A stretch of DNA of 42,680 nucleotides from Aphanocapsa sp. GSE-SYN-MK-11-07L (GCA_019359715.1 JAHHGS010000105.1:1-42680), one strand, 5' to 3'; shown: positions 8,380-16,737, counted from the first letter of the stretch. Made by a program: numbers and translations. Notes: generated by a model from the sequence alone, not told the origin.

Positions 8380-10044
8380 ATGGCCAAGCCGATCATTCTG
8401 ACCGTCGATGATGACCCGAACGTGTTGCAGGCGATCGCCCGCGATCTGCGGCAGCAGTATGGCGATCGGTTTCGGGTTGTTCGGGCTGACTCTGGGCCGA
8501 CTGCCTTGGAGCTTCTCCAGCAGTTCCAGCTCAAAAACGAAGTCGTCGCCACTTTTTTGGTTGACCAGCGGATGCCGGAAATGAGCGGGGTGGAATTTTT
8601 AGAGCAGGCGATTGAGCAGTTTCCGGAAGCCAAGCGCGTCTTGCTAACCGCTTATGCCGATACAGAAGCGGCGATTCGAGCCATCAACAGTGCTAAGCTC
8701 GACTATTACTTGCTTAAGCCTTGGGACCCGCCAGAAGAAAAGCTTTATCCCGTTTTGGATGACCTGCTAGAGGGCTGGCTGGCTTCTTTTCATCCGCCCT
8801 TTGAGGGCATCCGGGTGATTGGCAATCGCTGGTCGCCTGCTTCTCATCAGGTGAAAGATTTTTTGGCCCGCAACCAAGTCCCCTACGAATGGCTGGATAT
8901 TGAGTCTTCTCAGGAAGCCCAGCAGTTGGCAGCATACGCCCAGTGCGATCGCCTGCAACTCCCCCTCGTGCTTTTCCCAGATGGAACAAGTCTGCTGCAA
9001 CCAACTCCGACCCAGATTGCCGCCAAAATTGGCTTACAAACTCAGGCCGGCAATCCCTTCTATGATTTAGTGATTGTTGGGGGTGGGCCGGCCGGGCTAG
9101 CCGCCGCCGTCTACGGCGCTTCTGAAGGACTGCGGACGGTGATGATTGAGCGAGAAGCACCAGGCGGTCAGGCTGGCACTAGCTCTCGGATTGAGAATTA
9201 TTTGGGCTTTCCAGTCGGACTTAGCGGCAGCGATTTGGCCCGCCGCGCCGTTACCCAAGCCCGTCGGTTTGGAGTCGAAATTCTCACCCCTCAAGAAGCA
9301 ACTGCGATTCGGATTCAAAATCCCTATCGGGTGATTACCCTAGCTGATGGCAGCGAGATTAGCTGTCATGCTTTGATTTTGGCCATGGGGGTATCCTGGC
9401 GACGCCTGAGTATTCCCGGCATTGATCGCTTGACTGGGGCAGGCGTGTACTATGGGGCCGCTCAAACCGAAGCGATCGCCTGCAAAGACGAAGACGTTTA
9501 TATTATTGGTGGCGCAAACTCGGGCGGGCAAGCTGCGATGTATTTCTCGAAATACGCCCGCCATGTCACGATGCTGGTGCGAGGCGATTCCCTGACCAAA
9601 AGCATGTCTCAGTATTTGATTGACCAAATTGAGGCGACTCCAAATATTACGGTTCAGGTGCACTCCAGCGTAGTTGAGGTAAAAGGAGACACCAGCCTAT
9701 CAGCCTTGGTGATCCAGAATCAAGCCACCGGAGAAACTGCAACTGTGGACGCCACCTCGCTGTTCATCTTTATTGGGGCAGAGCCACAAACTGATTGGCT
9801 AGACAAGATGATTGAACGAGACGAGAAAGGGTTTATTTTGACCGGAGCAGACCGCCCGCAGGATGGCAAGCGATCGCCGGGCTGGAACTTAGAGCGCGAC
9901 CCCTATCTGCTCGAAACCAACGTGCCTGGTATTTTCGCGGTCGGTGATGTCCGCCACAATTCCGTCAAGCGAGTCGCTTCCGGCGTGGGCGAAGGCTCAA
10001 TTTGCGTCCAGTTTGTCCATCGCTATTTGAGCAAGGTGTTGTAG
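8380..10044 (+). CDS. Response regulator fused to glutaredoxin-like and thioredoxin-reductase-like domains
   Basis: 554 residues. A receiver domain spans 1-~125 with Asp10-12, the phosphoacceptor Asp62 (FLVDQRMPEMSG), Thr90 and Lys113. Residues ~143-218 look like a thioredoxin/glutaredoxin fold, but where CPxC should lie the sequence is WSPASH (151-156). Residues ~228-554 are a thioredoxin-reductase-type flavoprotein with the FAD motif GGGPAGLAAAVYG, a second dinucleotide motif GGANSGG and the closing FAVGD. The usual CATC redox pair is replaced by GAAQTEAIAC (359-368), leaving one Cys. The three-domain fusion is a recognised type; both cysteine pairs are missing. The output is therefore unlikely to be ordinary disulfide reduction. 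Confidence 0.93.
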   Translation: MAKPIILTVDDDPNVLQAIARDLRQQYGDRFRVVRADSGPTALELLQQFQLKNEVVATFLVDQRMPEMSGVEFLEQAIEQFPEAKRVLLTAYADTEAAIRAINSAKLDYYLLKPWDPPEEKLYPVLDDLLEGWLASFHPPFEGIRVIGNRWSPASHQVKDFLARNQVPYEWLDIESSQEAQQLAAYAQCDRLQLPLVLFPDGTSLLQPTPTQIAAKIGLQTQAGNPFYDLVIVGGGPAGLAAAVYGASEGLRTVMIEREAPGGQAGTSSRIENYLGFPVGLSGSDLARRAVTQARRFGVEILTPQEATAIRIQNPYRVITLADGSEISCHALILAMGVSWRRLSIPGIDRLTGAGVYYGAAQTEAIACKDEDVYIIGGANSGGQAAMYFSKYARHVTMLVRGDSLTKSMSQYLIDQIEATPNITVQVHSSVVEVKGDTSLSALVIQNQATGETATVDATSLFIFIGAEPQTDWLDKMIERDEKGFILTGADRPQDGKRSPGWNLERDPYLLETNVPGIFAVGDVRHNSVKRVASGVGEGSICVQFVHRYLSKVL

Positions 10045-10095
10045 CTAAGACTTCGTAGAGATCGCTGATTAGTTGGACAGCCTACGATCTTGCTT

Positions 10096-10515
10096 CTACA
10101 CTCTATGGCGATCAAGAAAAGCATCTAGAAGCTGAAGTTGCTGCTCTGGCGGCATTCTAAAGATAATCGAGATTAAGACCCGCTCGACTTCGGTTAAGGA
10201 TTGCTTTGGTTGGTTGTTATGTTGTACAGACTGCTTAGCGAGTATAAGAGCATTAAGGCGCTCGTTTTCAACTTTTTTTAAGGCCTTTTCACGTTGAATA
10301 GACTCCCAGGAAGATTTTGTGGCTTTCCAGTCATCTTCCCACATTCTCTTTGCTAACGAGTTATAGCCGTACTTGTAACCCAAAGCTGTTGCAATTGCGT
10401 TGAGTTCATCGGGCTGCAATTCGCCAAATTCTAGCTGCAAGCGCCCCCAAACCCAGCCACCAGACTGCTTTTCAGAAATCAGGGAGTTAAGTCGAGCTGG
10501 AAATTGCTCTCGCAT
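10096..10515 (-). CDS. Hypothetical 139-residue protein
   Basis: A soluble, mixed-charge protein. The N-terminal half has aromatic-rich stretches (GGWVWGRLQLEFGELQPDEL, then ALGYKYGYNSLAKRMWEDDW). A charged helix follows (ESIQREKALKKVENERLNAL), and the C-terminus is helical (PPEQQLQLLDAFLDRHRV). I recognise no family and no catalytic motif. It is flanked by the REC-TrxR gene (convergent) and purD (same strand, 112 bases upstream). That gap is AT-rich and probably holds its promoter. Base composition is lower in GC than its neighbours, which is compatible with recent acquisition but is weak evidence. Confidence 0.6.
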   Translation of the reverse strand: MREQFPARLNSLISEKQSGGWVWGRLQLEFGELQPDELNAIATALGYKYGYNSLAKRMWEDDWKATKSSWESIQREKALKKVENERLNALILAKQSVQHNNQPKQSLTEVERVLISIIFRMPPEQQLQLLDAFLDRHRV

Positions 10516-10627
10516 GATTAAGTCCTTAATTGATTTAAGAATATATTTACAGTGCCCTGCAAGAGAGTGAAATCTAACAACTGACGCTACCTTACTTTTA
10601 TACTCATATGCTCAGTTCTCATTTACC

Positions 10628-11905
10628 CTAATTCGATCGCACTCGGTGTCCAATATCGCGCCGATAGTAGCAGCCAGCAAAATCAATTGACTTGATTGCT
10701 ACATAGACTTGGTCTAAAGCTTGGGCAAAATCTGCCCCGCTAGCCGTCACCGCTAACACTCGTCCGCCATCGGTAATCAAGTGATACTGCTTCAGGCGAG
10801 TCCCGGCATGGAAAACCATTGCTCCCTTTGCTTCGGCTAGGTCAATCCCAAAAATTTCGGCTCCCTTGCTGTAATCACCAGGGTAGCCAGCGGCAGACAT
10901 CACCACACAGGCCGCTACCTGCTGCTTCCAAGCGATCGCGGGTTGCTGCTTTAACCGCTGTTCCACACAGGCCAAGAGCAATGTGATCAGGGGCGTTTCC
11001 AGCAGCGGCAAAACCACCTGAGTTTCCGGGTCGCCAAATCGGCAGTTGAATTCAATCACCTTTGGGTCGCCAGTTGGGGTAACAATTAAGCCTGCGTACA
11101 GCACACCGCGGTAATCAATCCCAGCCGTTTGCAGTGCCTGCAAGGTTGGCTCCAAAATCTCCTGCTGAATTCGCTGCATCAGAGCCGGAGTCGCCAAAGG
11201 AACAGGCGCGTAGGCCCCCATCCCACCAGTGTTGGGGCCAGTATCCGCTTCGCCAATCCGCTTGTGGTCTTGGGCTGGCAGCAAGGGGCGAATTGTTTTG
11301 CCGTCCGTTAAGGCTAGGACGGAAATTTCTTGCCCCTCTAGATATTCTTCAATCAGCACCCGCTGTCCGGCTTCGCCAAACTGCCCTTGAAAAGCAGCCG
11401 CGATCGCTGCCAGTGCCTGATCAACGGTCATTGCTACCGTTACCCCTTTACCAGCGGCTAGACCGTCAGCCTTGATCACAATCGGTGCACCCTGCTGCTG
11501 GACGTAAGCTTGGGCTGACTCTAGGTCAGTAAAGCTGGCTGCCTGAGCGGTCGGAATCCCGGCCGATTGGATCAGCGCCTTGGCCCAAGACTTACTTGAC
11601 TCAATTTGGGCCCCGGCTTGAGTCGGGCCGAACACCGGAATCTTTTCCGCTTGCAGGTAATCAGTCAACCCCATTGCCAACGGCACTTCTGGGCCAATGA
11701 TCACTAAAGCAATCCCATTCACAAGGGCGTAGCGACGAATGCCGGCAAAATCTTCCCCGGACATCGGCAAATTCTCGCAGCCAGGCAGGCTAGCCGTCCC
11801 GCCATTACCAGGCACACAGATCACCCGTGTCACAGTGTCAGACTGTAATAGCTTCCAAGCTAGGGCGTGTTCTCGACCCCCACTGCCCACCACCATGCAC
11901 TTCAC
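10628..11905 (-). CDS. purD: Phosphoribosylamine-glycine ligase (GAR synthetase)
   Basis: 425 residues from a GTG at 11903-11905, giving MKCMVVGSGGREHALAWKL, the canonical PurD opening, with GAGGG just upstream. An in-frame ATG at 11945-11947 would add 14 unconserved residues. The ATP-grasp domain is seen in PIVIKADGLAAGKGVTVA and EEYLEGQEISVLAL, the grasp-loop region in TGGMGAYAPVP, and metal ligands in VIEFNCRFGDPETQ. It joins glycine to phosphoribosylamine in purine synthesis. The gene stands alone here, away from other pur genes. Confidence 0.97.
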   Translation of the reverse strand: MKCMVVGSGGREHALAWKLLQSDTVTRVICVPGNGGTASLPGCENLPMSGEDFAGIRRYALVNGIALVIIGPEVPLAMGLTDYLQAEKIPVFGPTQAGAQIESSKSWAKALIQSAGIPTAQAASFTDLESAQAYVQQQGAPIVIKADGLAAGKGVTVAMTVDQALAAIAAAFQGQFGEAGQRVLIEEYLEGQEISVLALTDGKTIRPLLPAQDHKRIGEADTGPNTGGMGAYAPVPLATPALMQRIQQEILEPTLQALQTAGIDYRGVLYAGLIVTPTGDPKVIEFNCRFGDPETQVVLPLLETPLITLLLACVEQRLKQQPAIAWKQQVAACVVMSAAGYPGDYSKGAEIFGIDLAEAKGAMVFHAGTRLKQYHLITDGGRVLAVTASGADFAQALDQVYVAIKSIDFAGCYYRRDIGHRVRSN

Positions 11906-11988
11906 ATTGCCCTCGCTCGCGATCGCCGAATGATGCTGCCAACTCACTCAAGGCCAGCAATTGTAGCATTCTGTTAGGGCTCTGAATG

Positions 11989-12052
11989 CTTGATCAAATC
12001 TTCATCAATATTAGATGTAGACTGTTGCTCAAATCTAATATTCTTGATCAAG
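11989..12052. repeat. Two-part inverted repeat between purD and queA
   Basis: AATATTAGAT (12007-12016) pairs with ATCTAATATT (12033-12042). Outside it, CTTGATCAA (11989-11997) pairs with TTGATCAAG (12044-12052). The two stems are separated by a 9-base bulge on the left and 1 base on the right. Nearby at 12064-12075 is the palindrome TTTAGATCTAAA. The region lies between divergent genes and could be an operator, a leader hairpin for queA, or a small mobile repeat. Confidence 0.5.
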
Positions 12053-12167
12053 CGGACTTAAGCTTTAGATCTAAATTATTCAGAATGTTTTGGGGGAAAG
12101 GTTCTGGATTTGATCTAAGTCTTGACTTGATTCATATTTCTGACTTTACATTAGCGATCGCGTTGCT

Positions 12168-13298
12168 ATGGATCAACTTGTTCACCCAGAAGCTCTGTCA
12201 GGCAATGACCCAAGCCTTGATCCAGAGCAGCGATTGTCCAGCTACGACTACGATTTGCCAGCCAGTCAGATTGCCCAATCTCCAGCCGTGCCAAGGGACA
12301 GTTCACGTCTGCTCGTGGTTGAGGCAGACAGCCATCGCCACCAGATTTTTCGAGAATTGCCAGAGTTGCTGCGTCCTGGCGACTTGCTGGTGATGAATAA
12401 TACGCGGGTGATTCCTGCCCGGCTGCTGGGGCGGAAGGTGAGCCAACAGGGTTCGCTGCCCGTAGAGGTGTTGCTGCTAGAGGAGCAAGCTGACCATCGC
12501 TGGCTAGCCCTAGTCAAACCGGGTCGTCGGCTGAAGCCAGGCAGTCAAATTGAGTTTGGCCAGGTTGAATCGGTTCAAATCAAAGCAACAGTTTTAGAAA
12601 CTGATTTAGCGACACGGGGACGAATTTTAGTCTTTGACCTGCCCGTTGGCGATCGCCTGCTTAACTATTTAGATCAAATTGGGCAGTTGCCGCTACCGCC
12701 CTACATCACAGGCGCTTCCTCTCAGCCAGAACAATACCAAACCATCTATGGCGATCGCCCTGGCGCTGTGGCAGCTCCGACGGCTGGCTTACACTTCACC
12801 CCAGAGTTACTCACCCGATTAACTCAGCAGGGAATTCAACACTGTTTTTCAACGCTGCATGTCGGAGTTGGCACCTTTCGTCCAGTTGAGGCAGAGAACA
12901 TTCAAGACCACATCATGCATCAGGAATGGTTGGAAGTTTCACCGGGCACAGTTGCCCAGATTCAGCAAACTCAAGCCCAGGGTGGACGGATTATTGCTGT
13001 TGGCACAACCGTGGTACGGGCCTTAGAAACCGCCGCTCAGTCGGGTAAACTTCAGCCTTTTCGAGGCAAGACCAATCTGTTTATTTTTCCGGGCTATCGT
13101 TGGCAGGTGGTAGAAGGGATGATTACTAATTTTCACCTCCCCCGCTCCAGTCTGCTGATGCTCGTCAGCGCCCTAATTGGGCGAGAACGATTGCTAAATT
13201 TGTACCAAACGGCGATCGCCGCTCAGTATCGGTTTTATTCCTTTGGCGATGCAATGCTAATTTTACCTGTTGCCAAAAGTAGTGCCGTGGACTGCTGA
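12168..13298 (+). CDS. queA: S-adenosylmethionine:tRNA ribosyltransferase-isomerase
   Basis: 376 residues. Conserved QueA blocks include [63 protein letters not shown] and [21 protein letters not shown]. The enzyme transfers the ribosyl part of SAM to preQ1 in tRNA on the way to queuosine. The N-terminus before LSSYDYD is about 23 residues longer than in many homologues, but no closer ATG exists. No other queuosine genes are near. Confidence 0.96.
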   Translation: MDQLVHPEALSGNDPSLDPEQRLSSYDYDLPASQIAQSPAVPRDSSRLLVVEADSHRHQIFRELPELLRPGDLLVMNNTRVIPARLLGRKVSQQGSLPVEVLLLEEQADHRWLALVKPGRRLKPGSQIEFGQVESVQIKATVLETDLATRGRILVFDLPVGDRLLNYLDQIGQLPLPPYITGASSQPEQYQTIYGDRPGAVAAPTAGLHFTPELLTRLTQQGIQHCFSTLHVGVGTFRPVEAENIQDHIMHQEWLEVSPGTVAQIQQTQAQGGRIIAVGTTVVRALETAAQSGKLQPFRGKTNLFIFPGYRWQVVEGMITNFHLPRSSLLMLVSALIGRERLLNLYQTAIAAQYRFYSFGDAMLILPVAKSSAVDC

Positions 13299-13620
13299 CA
13301 AAAAACGAGCCAACGTTGATCTAAGTTTCAACACTCCCCTTTGCCAGAAATAATCTTTGACCAACAGGCTTTTTTGACTGCTTTTTGATTGCTTAAACTT
13401 AACAAACCAAAATGACCACACGGATGTAACATAAACAACTTAATCAAATTCAAAACTGTTCTAAAAAATCTCTGAAAGTTAGTTTTTGTGTTAAGGATAT
13501 AGCAACCCTAAATAGCAGTCTCAAATCAGTTGAGGGCGGCTTAGGAATGGAATTCACTACTCATGACTGATTCGGGATTGCTATATCCTCAAGATGAAAA
13601 TCCTAAAAGTAAGAATACTG
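13299..13620. other. 322-base intergenic region holding a MITE-like element
   Basis: The space lies between the convergent queA and a minus-strand conserved gene. It is AT-rich, with T-rich patches that may help end queA transcription. The notable content is the inverted repeat at 13495-13588, listed separately. The plus-strand reading frame starting at 13563 overlaps the element and the antisense of the neighbouring gene, and is not considered real. Confidence 0.5.
13495..13588. repeat. MITE-like element with terminal inverted repeats
   Basis: GGATATAGCAACCC at 13495-13508 is matched by GGGATTGCTATATCC at 13574-13588, giving 14 pairs with one bulged base. The total length is 94 bases. An inner hairpin CTCAA-ATCAG-TTGAG lies between them. 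Size, symmetry and intergenic position suit a miniature inverted-repeat element. No clear target duplication flanks it (TTAA on the left, TCAA on the right). It starts 33 bases past the stop of the minus-strand gene, so it could also act as a 3' hairpin. Confidence 0.5.
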
Positions 13621-14100
13621 CTAGGCCAGATCAGGGGGAATTGACTGAACCAACTTTTGCAGTTGCGTTTGGACGGCTTGCTGAATCTCTGGTCGAGTTA
13701 TTTCCTGGCCGACGTTTGGATCACTGCTATCTTCTAGGAAGATTAAGCTGTCTATTCCCTCTAGGGATAGCATCTGAAATAGGAGTTGGATTAAGGGTTG
13801 AGGCACAACCAAAAGCTGATGATCAAGTTGAGATTGACCTGCGCTGACCGCAGCTTGGCGATCGGCGTAGGCGTAGATGACTGCTTTTTCCCGTTTAGGC
13901 TGTTGCCGATGCTTAAGGGTTGTAATTTGCCAGCGCTGATCCAAGCTTTGCAGGATGTAGTATGTAGGACACTTTAACCGCTGAGCCATCTGCTGGAGGG
14001 CTGGGACAATCGCCTGCACTCCGTTCAGGGTTTGTTGATCCTGCGGTGCGTTAGCGAGTAATGCTTGAACTTGAGCTTGGATTTCTTGCTGTCTATTCAT
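13621..14100 (-). CDS. Conserved hypothetical protein, 159 residues
   Basis: The start chosen is the ATG at 14098-14100 (MNRQQEIQAQVQALLANAP); the frame stays open to 14184, but the extension looks unconserved. The protein is Gln- and Leu-rich with a mixed alpha/beta look: QQMAQRLKCPTYYILQSLDQ, RWQITTLKHRQQ and AVIYAYADRQAAVSA, followed by QPLIQLLFQMLSLEGIDSLI. No catalytic motif or membrane segment is seen. It is probably a cyanobacterial protein of unknown function. It converges with queA. Confidence 0.6.
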   Translation of the reverse strand: MNRQQEIQAQVQALLANAPQDQQTLNGVQAIVPALQQMAQRLKCPTYYILQSLDQRWQITTLKHRQQPKREKAVIYAYADRQAAVSAGQSQLDHQLLVVPQPLIQLLFQMLSLEGIDSLIFLEDSSDPNVGQEITRPEIQQAVQTQLQKLVQSIPPDLA

Positions 14101-14501
14101 ACATTTAGTAGATGAGCTGGTTCCTTTAAAGATAAACTGCTTCAGCCCGTCAGCCCATCTAACAAACAGTATAAGTTGAGTCATCGATCAGTCATTTCTA
14201 CTCAGATTAAATATCAGCTTGAATATTGAGTAGACTAAGCATAGGCTGAGATTAAAACAACCGTTTTTTCTGATTCATTTTTGACCTAAAGTTGGTATTT
14301 TTTAGAAAGTCCTGTCAATGACAAATAAATCATGCCAAAATCTAAATATGTCAGTATAATGATTTTGTTTAGTAGGTTTTTTAATTGCCGGTGGTTTTTG
14401 ACCTCAATGACTGCTTCTAGCTAAACAATATCTAAACTAAACAATATCCAAAGAGTAATCTAAGGACAATCACGTAACTTCAAGATAGGGCATATCGAAC
14501 G
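14101..14501. other. 401-base region upstream of the cyAbrB gene
   Basis: This AT-rich space lies between divergent genes. It holds TATAAT at 14355-14360, a good -10 hexamer with only a poor -35 (TGCCAA) 16 bases before it, and a 16-bp tandem repeat at 14421-14452. No ORF with protein-like composition was found, apart from the weak upstream extension of the minus-strand gene. Confidence 0.4.
14421..14452. promoter_or_regulatory. 16-bp tandem repeat upstream of the cyAbrB gene
   Basis: CTAAACAATATCTAAA (14421-14436) is followed directly by CTAAACAATATCCAAA (14437-14452), 15 of 16 bases identical. The copies end 49 bases before the ATG at 14502 and lie downstream of the TATAAT at 14355. Since cyAbrB proteins bind AT-rich DNA, an autoregulatory site is a fair guess but not shown. 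Confidence 0.45.
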
Positions 14502-14891
14502 ATGAAAAAACGCAAGGGTGAACCATTGACAGGAGATCCACTGCTGAAGAAAGTTAAGGAGCTTGAAAACCTGACCAAGGAAGAAAAGGCAAAAGCCTGT
14601 GGCTACTTTACCGTCACTAAAAACGGGACAGAGCGAGTTAGTATGATGAAGTTCTTGAACGCGCTGGTCGATGCTGAAGGCATTCAGCTAGACGGCAAAG
14701 GCAAGAATGGCAATGGGCGGGGTGGGCGCAGCGCTAGCTATCGAATCAGTGTGCAGTCAAACGGCAACTTGCTGATTGGTTCAGCCTACACAAAGCAAAT
14801 GGATCTAGCCCCAGGAGATGAATTTGAAATTTCTTTGGGTCGCAAGCACATTCATTTGAAGCAGGTGACGACCGAAGTTGCTGAGGCTTAG
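14502..14891 (+). CDS. AbrB-type (cyAbrB) transcriptional regulator
   Basis: 129 residues. The N-terminal part, DPLLKKVKELENLTKEEKAK then ACGYFTVTKNGTERV, is the cyanobacteria-specific extension. The C-terminal part, YRISVQSNGNLLIGSAYTKQ then LAPGDEFEISLGRKHIHLK, is the AbrB swapped-hairpin DNA-binding fold, here at the C-terminus as usual in cyanobacteria. Family members affect nitrogen, carbon and stress genes. Which paralogue this is (CalA/cyAbrB1 or cyAbrB2) cannot be settled by eye. It is transcribed toward the small membrane peptide and ABC permease genes. Confidence 0.9.
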   Translation: MKKRKGEPLTGDPLLKKVKELENLTKEEKAKACGYFTVTKNGTERVSMMKFLNALVDAEGIQLDGKGKNGNGRGGRSASYRISVQSNGNLLIGSAYTKQMDLAPGDEFEISLGRKHIHLKQVTTEVAEA

Positions 14892-14980
14892 AATGCTCCC
14901 GGCAGGACTCTCAGCCTTATGATGGTGGTCGGGCTGGCATTATATAGAAATGGCAATTTTTAGGGAGTTACGCCCACTTT

Positions 14981-15106
14981 ATGGAAGGAACAGACTGGGC
15001 AAGTGTAGTTGCGGGTGGATTAGCGATCACAATTTTAATTGGGGGGATGCTGATGATGTTCACAACGCTTTGGACATCAAAATCACGTAAAGGCCAGGGC
15101 AAGTAA
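14981..15106 (+). CDS. 41-residue single-span membrane peptide
   Basis: The ATG at 14981 follows AGGGAG. Translation opens MEGTDWASVVAGG, continues with a hydrophobic run LAITILIGGMLMMFTTLW, and ends in a basic tail TSKSRKGQGK, so it should insert with the positive tail in the cytoplasm. The stop at 15104-15106 is 13 bases before the ABC permease start, so the two are probably cotranscribed. It does not match any small photosystem, cytochrome b6f or NDH subunit I can recall. Composition and ribosome site make a real gene likely. Confidence 0.65.
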   Translation: MEGTDWASVVAGGLAITILIGGMLMMFTTLWTSKSRKGQGK

Positions 15107-15119
15107 TTTTTTAAATGCC

Positions 15120-15965
15120 ATGCCACAGCAATCAGCCGATTTAAATCGATGGCTTTTCCGAGTTGGAACTTATTTGCTGTTGGGGGGAATTGCAATTGTC
15201 ATGCTTATGCCACTGTTGTGGTTAGTGAGTACAGCATTCAAATCCCCAACCGAAAATATCTTTCAATTTCCACCTCAGCTCTGGCCCAGTCAGCCGACGC
15301 TGGGCAACTTCATTACCGTCTGGCAAACCAACCCGTTCGGAAGGTACCTGCTCAATAGTTTGCTGGTAGCCCTGTTGACCGTTATCTTTAATCTGACTTT
15401 CTGCGCCTTAGCGGCTTACCCTTTAGCTCGTTTACAGTTTTGGGGTCGAGATTGGCTGTTCACCGCAGTCGTCTCTACAATCATGATTCCATTTCAGATT
15501 GTGATGATTCCCCTCTATATTTTGGCTGTGCAGTTGAGCTTGAAAAACAGCTACTTGGGAGTTATTTTTCCGGCGATCGCCTCCGCCTTCGGGATTTTTT
15601 TACTGCGACAGGCTTTCCAGGGCGTGCCCAAAGAATTGGAAGAAGCGGCCCGGATTGACGGCTGCTCAGAACTAGGCATCTGGTGGTTTGTGATGCTGCC
15701 TGCCGTGCGCCCTGCCCTAGTTACGCTCTCGATCTTTGTGTTTATTGGCTCTTGGAGCGACTTTCTCTGGCCGCTAATTATCCTAGACCAGCCAGACTAC
15801 TACACATTGCCTTTGGGAGTGGCGACCCTAGCTGGCACGTTTTCCCTTGACTGGCGCTTGATTGCTGCTGGCTCTGTCATTTCCATAGCGCCAGTTTTAA
15901 TTTTCTTCTTGATGATGCAGCGCTACATCATTCCTTCGGAAGCCGGCAGCGGACTCAAGGGTTAG
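15120..15965 (+). CDS. Carbohydrate-type ABC transporter permease (MalG family)
   Basis: 281 residues with six predicted membrane helices. The EAA loop that contacts the ATPase is EELEEAARIDGCSELGIWWF (KE precedes it), followed by VMLPAVRPAL. The ending YIIPSEAGSGLKG resembles the usual MalG end with its Gly/Lys motif. The family transports sugars, glucosylglycerol or trehalose with a second permease, a binding protein and an ATPase, none of which is nearby. The partner genes must be elsewhere. It is preceded by the 41-residue membrane peptide gene. Confidence 0.93.
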   Translation: MPQQSADLNRWLFRVGTYLLLGGIAIVMLMPLLWLVSTAFKSPTENIFQFPPQLWPSQPTLGNFITVWQTNPFGRYLLNSLLVALLTVIFNLTFCALAAYPLARLQFWGRDWLFTAVVSTIMIPFQIVMIPLYILAVQLSLKNSYLGVIFPAIASAFGIFLLRQAFQGVPKELEEAARIDGCSELGIWWFVMLPAVRPALVTLSIFVFIGSWSDFLWPLIILDQPDYYTLPLGVATLAGTFSLDWRLIAAGSVISIAPVLIFFLMMQRYIIPSEAGSGLKG

Positions 15966-15981
15966 CGGGCAAACATTCGGC

Positions 15982-16737
15982 TTAGCTTAAAAAGCGGGCA
16001 ACTTCAGCAAAAACTTGGGTTCGCTCGACATCAAGCGGAATAACATGATCCGACTGTGTTAACCAGTGGATTTGCTTGCTGGCTGACCCTAAATGTTGGT
16101 ATAGCCAGGCTGCGCCAGAGGGGTCAACGACTGAATCTTGATCAGATTGGATAATCAGAGTCGGCACTTGGATACCAGGGACTTCCCGCTTGACCTGCTC
16201 AATTAATTCAGTCGCACTCCGAACTGCGGCCAGGTTGAAGGTCTGAAAGAAGCTGGCTTGAAGAGCAGCAACTTGGATTGCCGGATCTCGAATCGGCAGT
16301 TGTCGCCGCGGGATGCTGTCAATCCATCTGCCGATCGAGAATAAGTAAGCTTCTGGCGGCAACAGGTAGTACCAGCACCGCCGGATCAGTAAGTAGGGAC
16401 TAAGCAGCACTAGCTTATGCAGCGGATGCCCCGCCGCCAGATGGAGGGCTAGAGTTGCACCAGTCGAAAAGCCAACCACAGCGACCTGTGAATACTTTTG
16501 AGTCAGGCTTTGATAAGTTTCAACAATATGGGCGTACCATTGTTGCCAGGTAGAATGAGGCATCGTTTTGGCGGGAGTATCGTGCCCAGGATAAAGAATG
16601 CACTGGACAGTTATTCCTTGCTGGTGCACTGCCTCACCTAAAAGCTGCATTTCATAAGCCCCACCCCCCAGTCCATGCAACAGCAGGCAAGCACAACTGG
16701 AATCTGCGCTCAGAAAGAAAGGTTGATTGCTTAGCAT
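15982..16737 (-). CDS. Alpha/beta hydrolase, carboxylesterase or monoacylglycerol-lipase type
   Basis: 251 residues. The oxyanion-hole segment is LLLHGLGGGAYEM, the nucleophile elbow GFSTGAT with Ser91, the acid in QSDQDSVVDPSGA and the histidine in TQSDHVIPLD. Spacing and length match the Est30/YvaK carboxylesterase group. No signal peptide is apparent, so it should be cytosolic. It converges with the ABC permease gene (17 bases between stops). The substrate is unknown. Confidence 0.88.
   Translation of the reverse strand: MLSNQPFFLSADSSCACLLLHGLGGGAYEMQLLGEAVHQQGITVQCILYPGHDTPAKTMPHSTWQQWYAHIVETYQSLTQKYSQVAVVGFSTGATLALHLAAGHPLHKLVLLSPYLLIRRCWYYLLPPEAYLFSIGRWIDSIPRRQLPIRDPAIQVAALQASFFQTFNLAAVRSATELIEQVKREVPGIQVPTLIIQSDQDSVVDPSGAAWLYQHLGSASKQIHWLTQSDHVIPLDVERTQVFAEVARFLS

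Noticed and set aside
10045-10095. Hairpin between the REC-TrxR gene and the hypothetical gene
   Set aside because: AGATCG and CGATCT pair for only six bases with a long loop, and GATCG-type words are abundant in HIP1-rich DNA.
11989-12167. preQ1 riboswitch before queA
   Set aside because: The inverted repeat does not show the compact preQ1 aptamer pattern, so no riboswitch is claimed.
13563-13847. Plus-strand ORF of 94 residues after queA
   Set aside because: It overlaps the MITE-like repeat and runs antisense to the better-supported minus-strand gene at 13621-14100, and its composition is poor.
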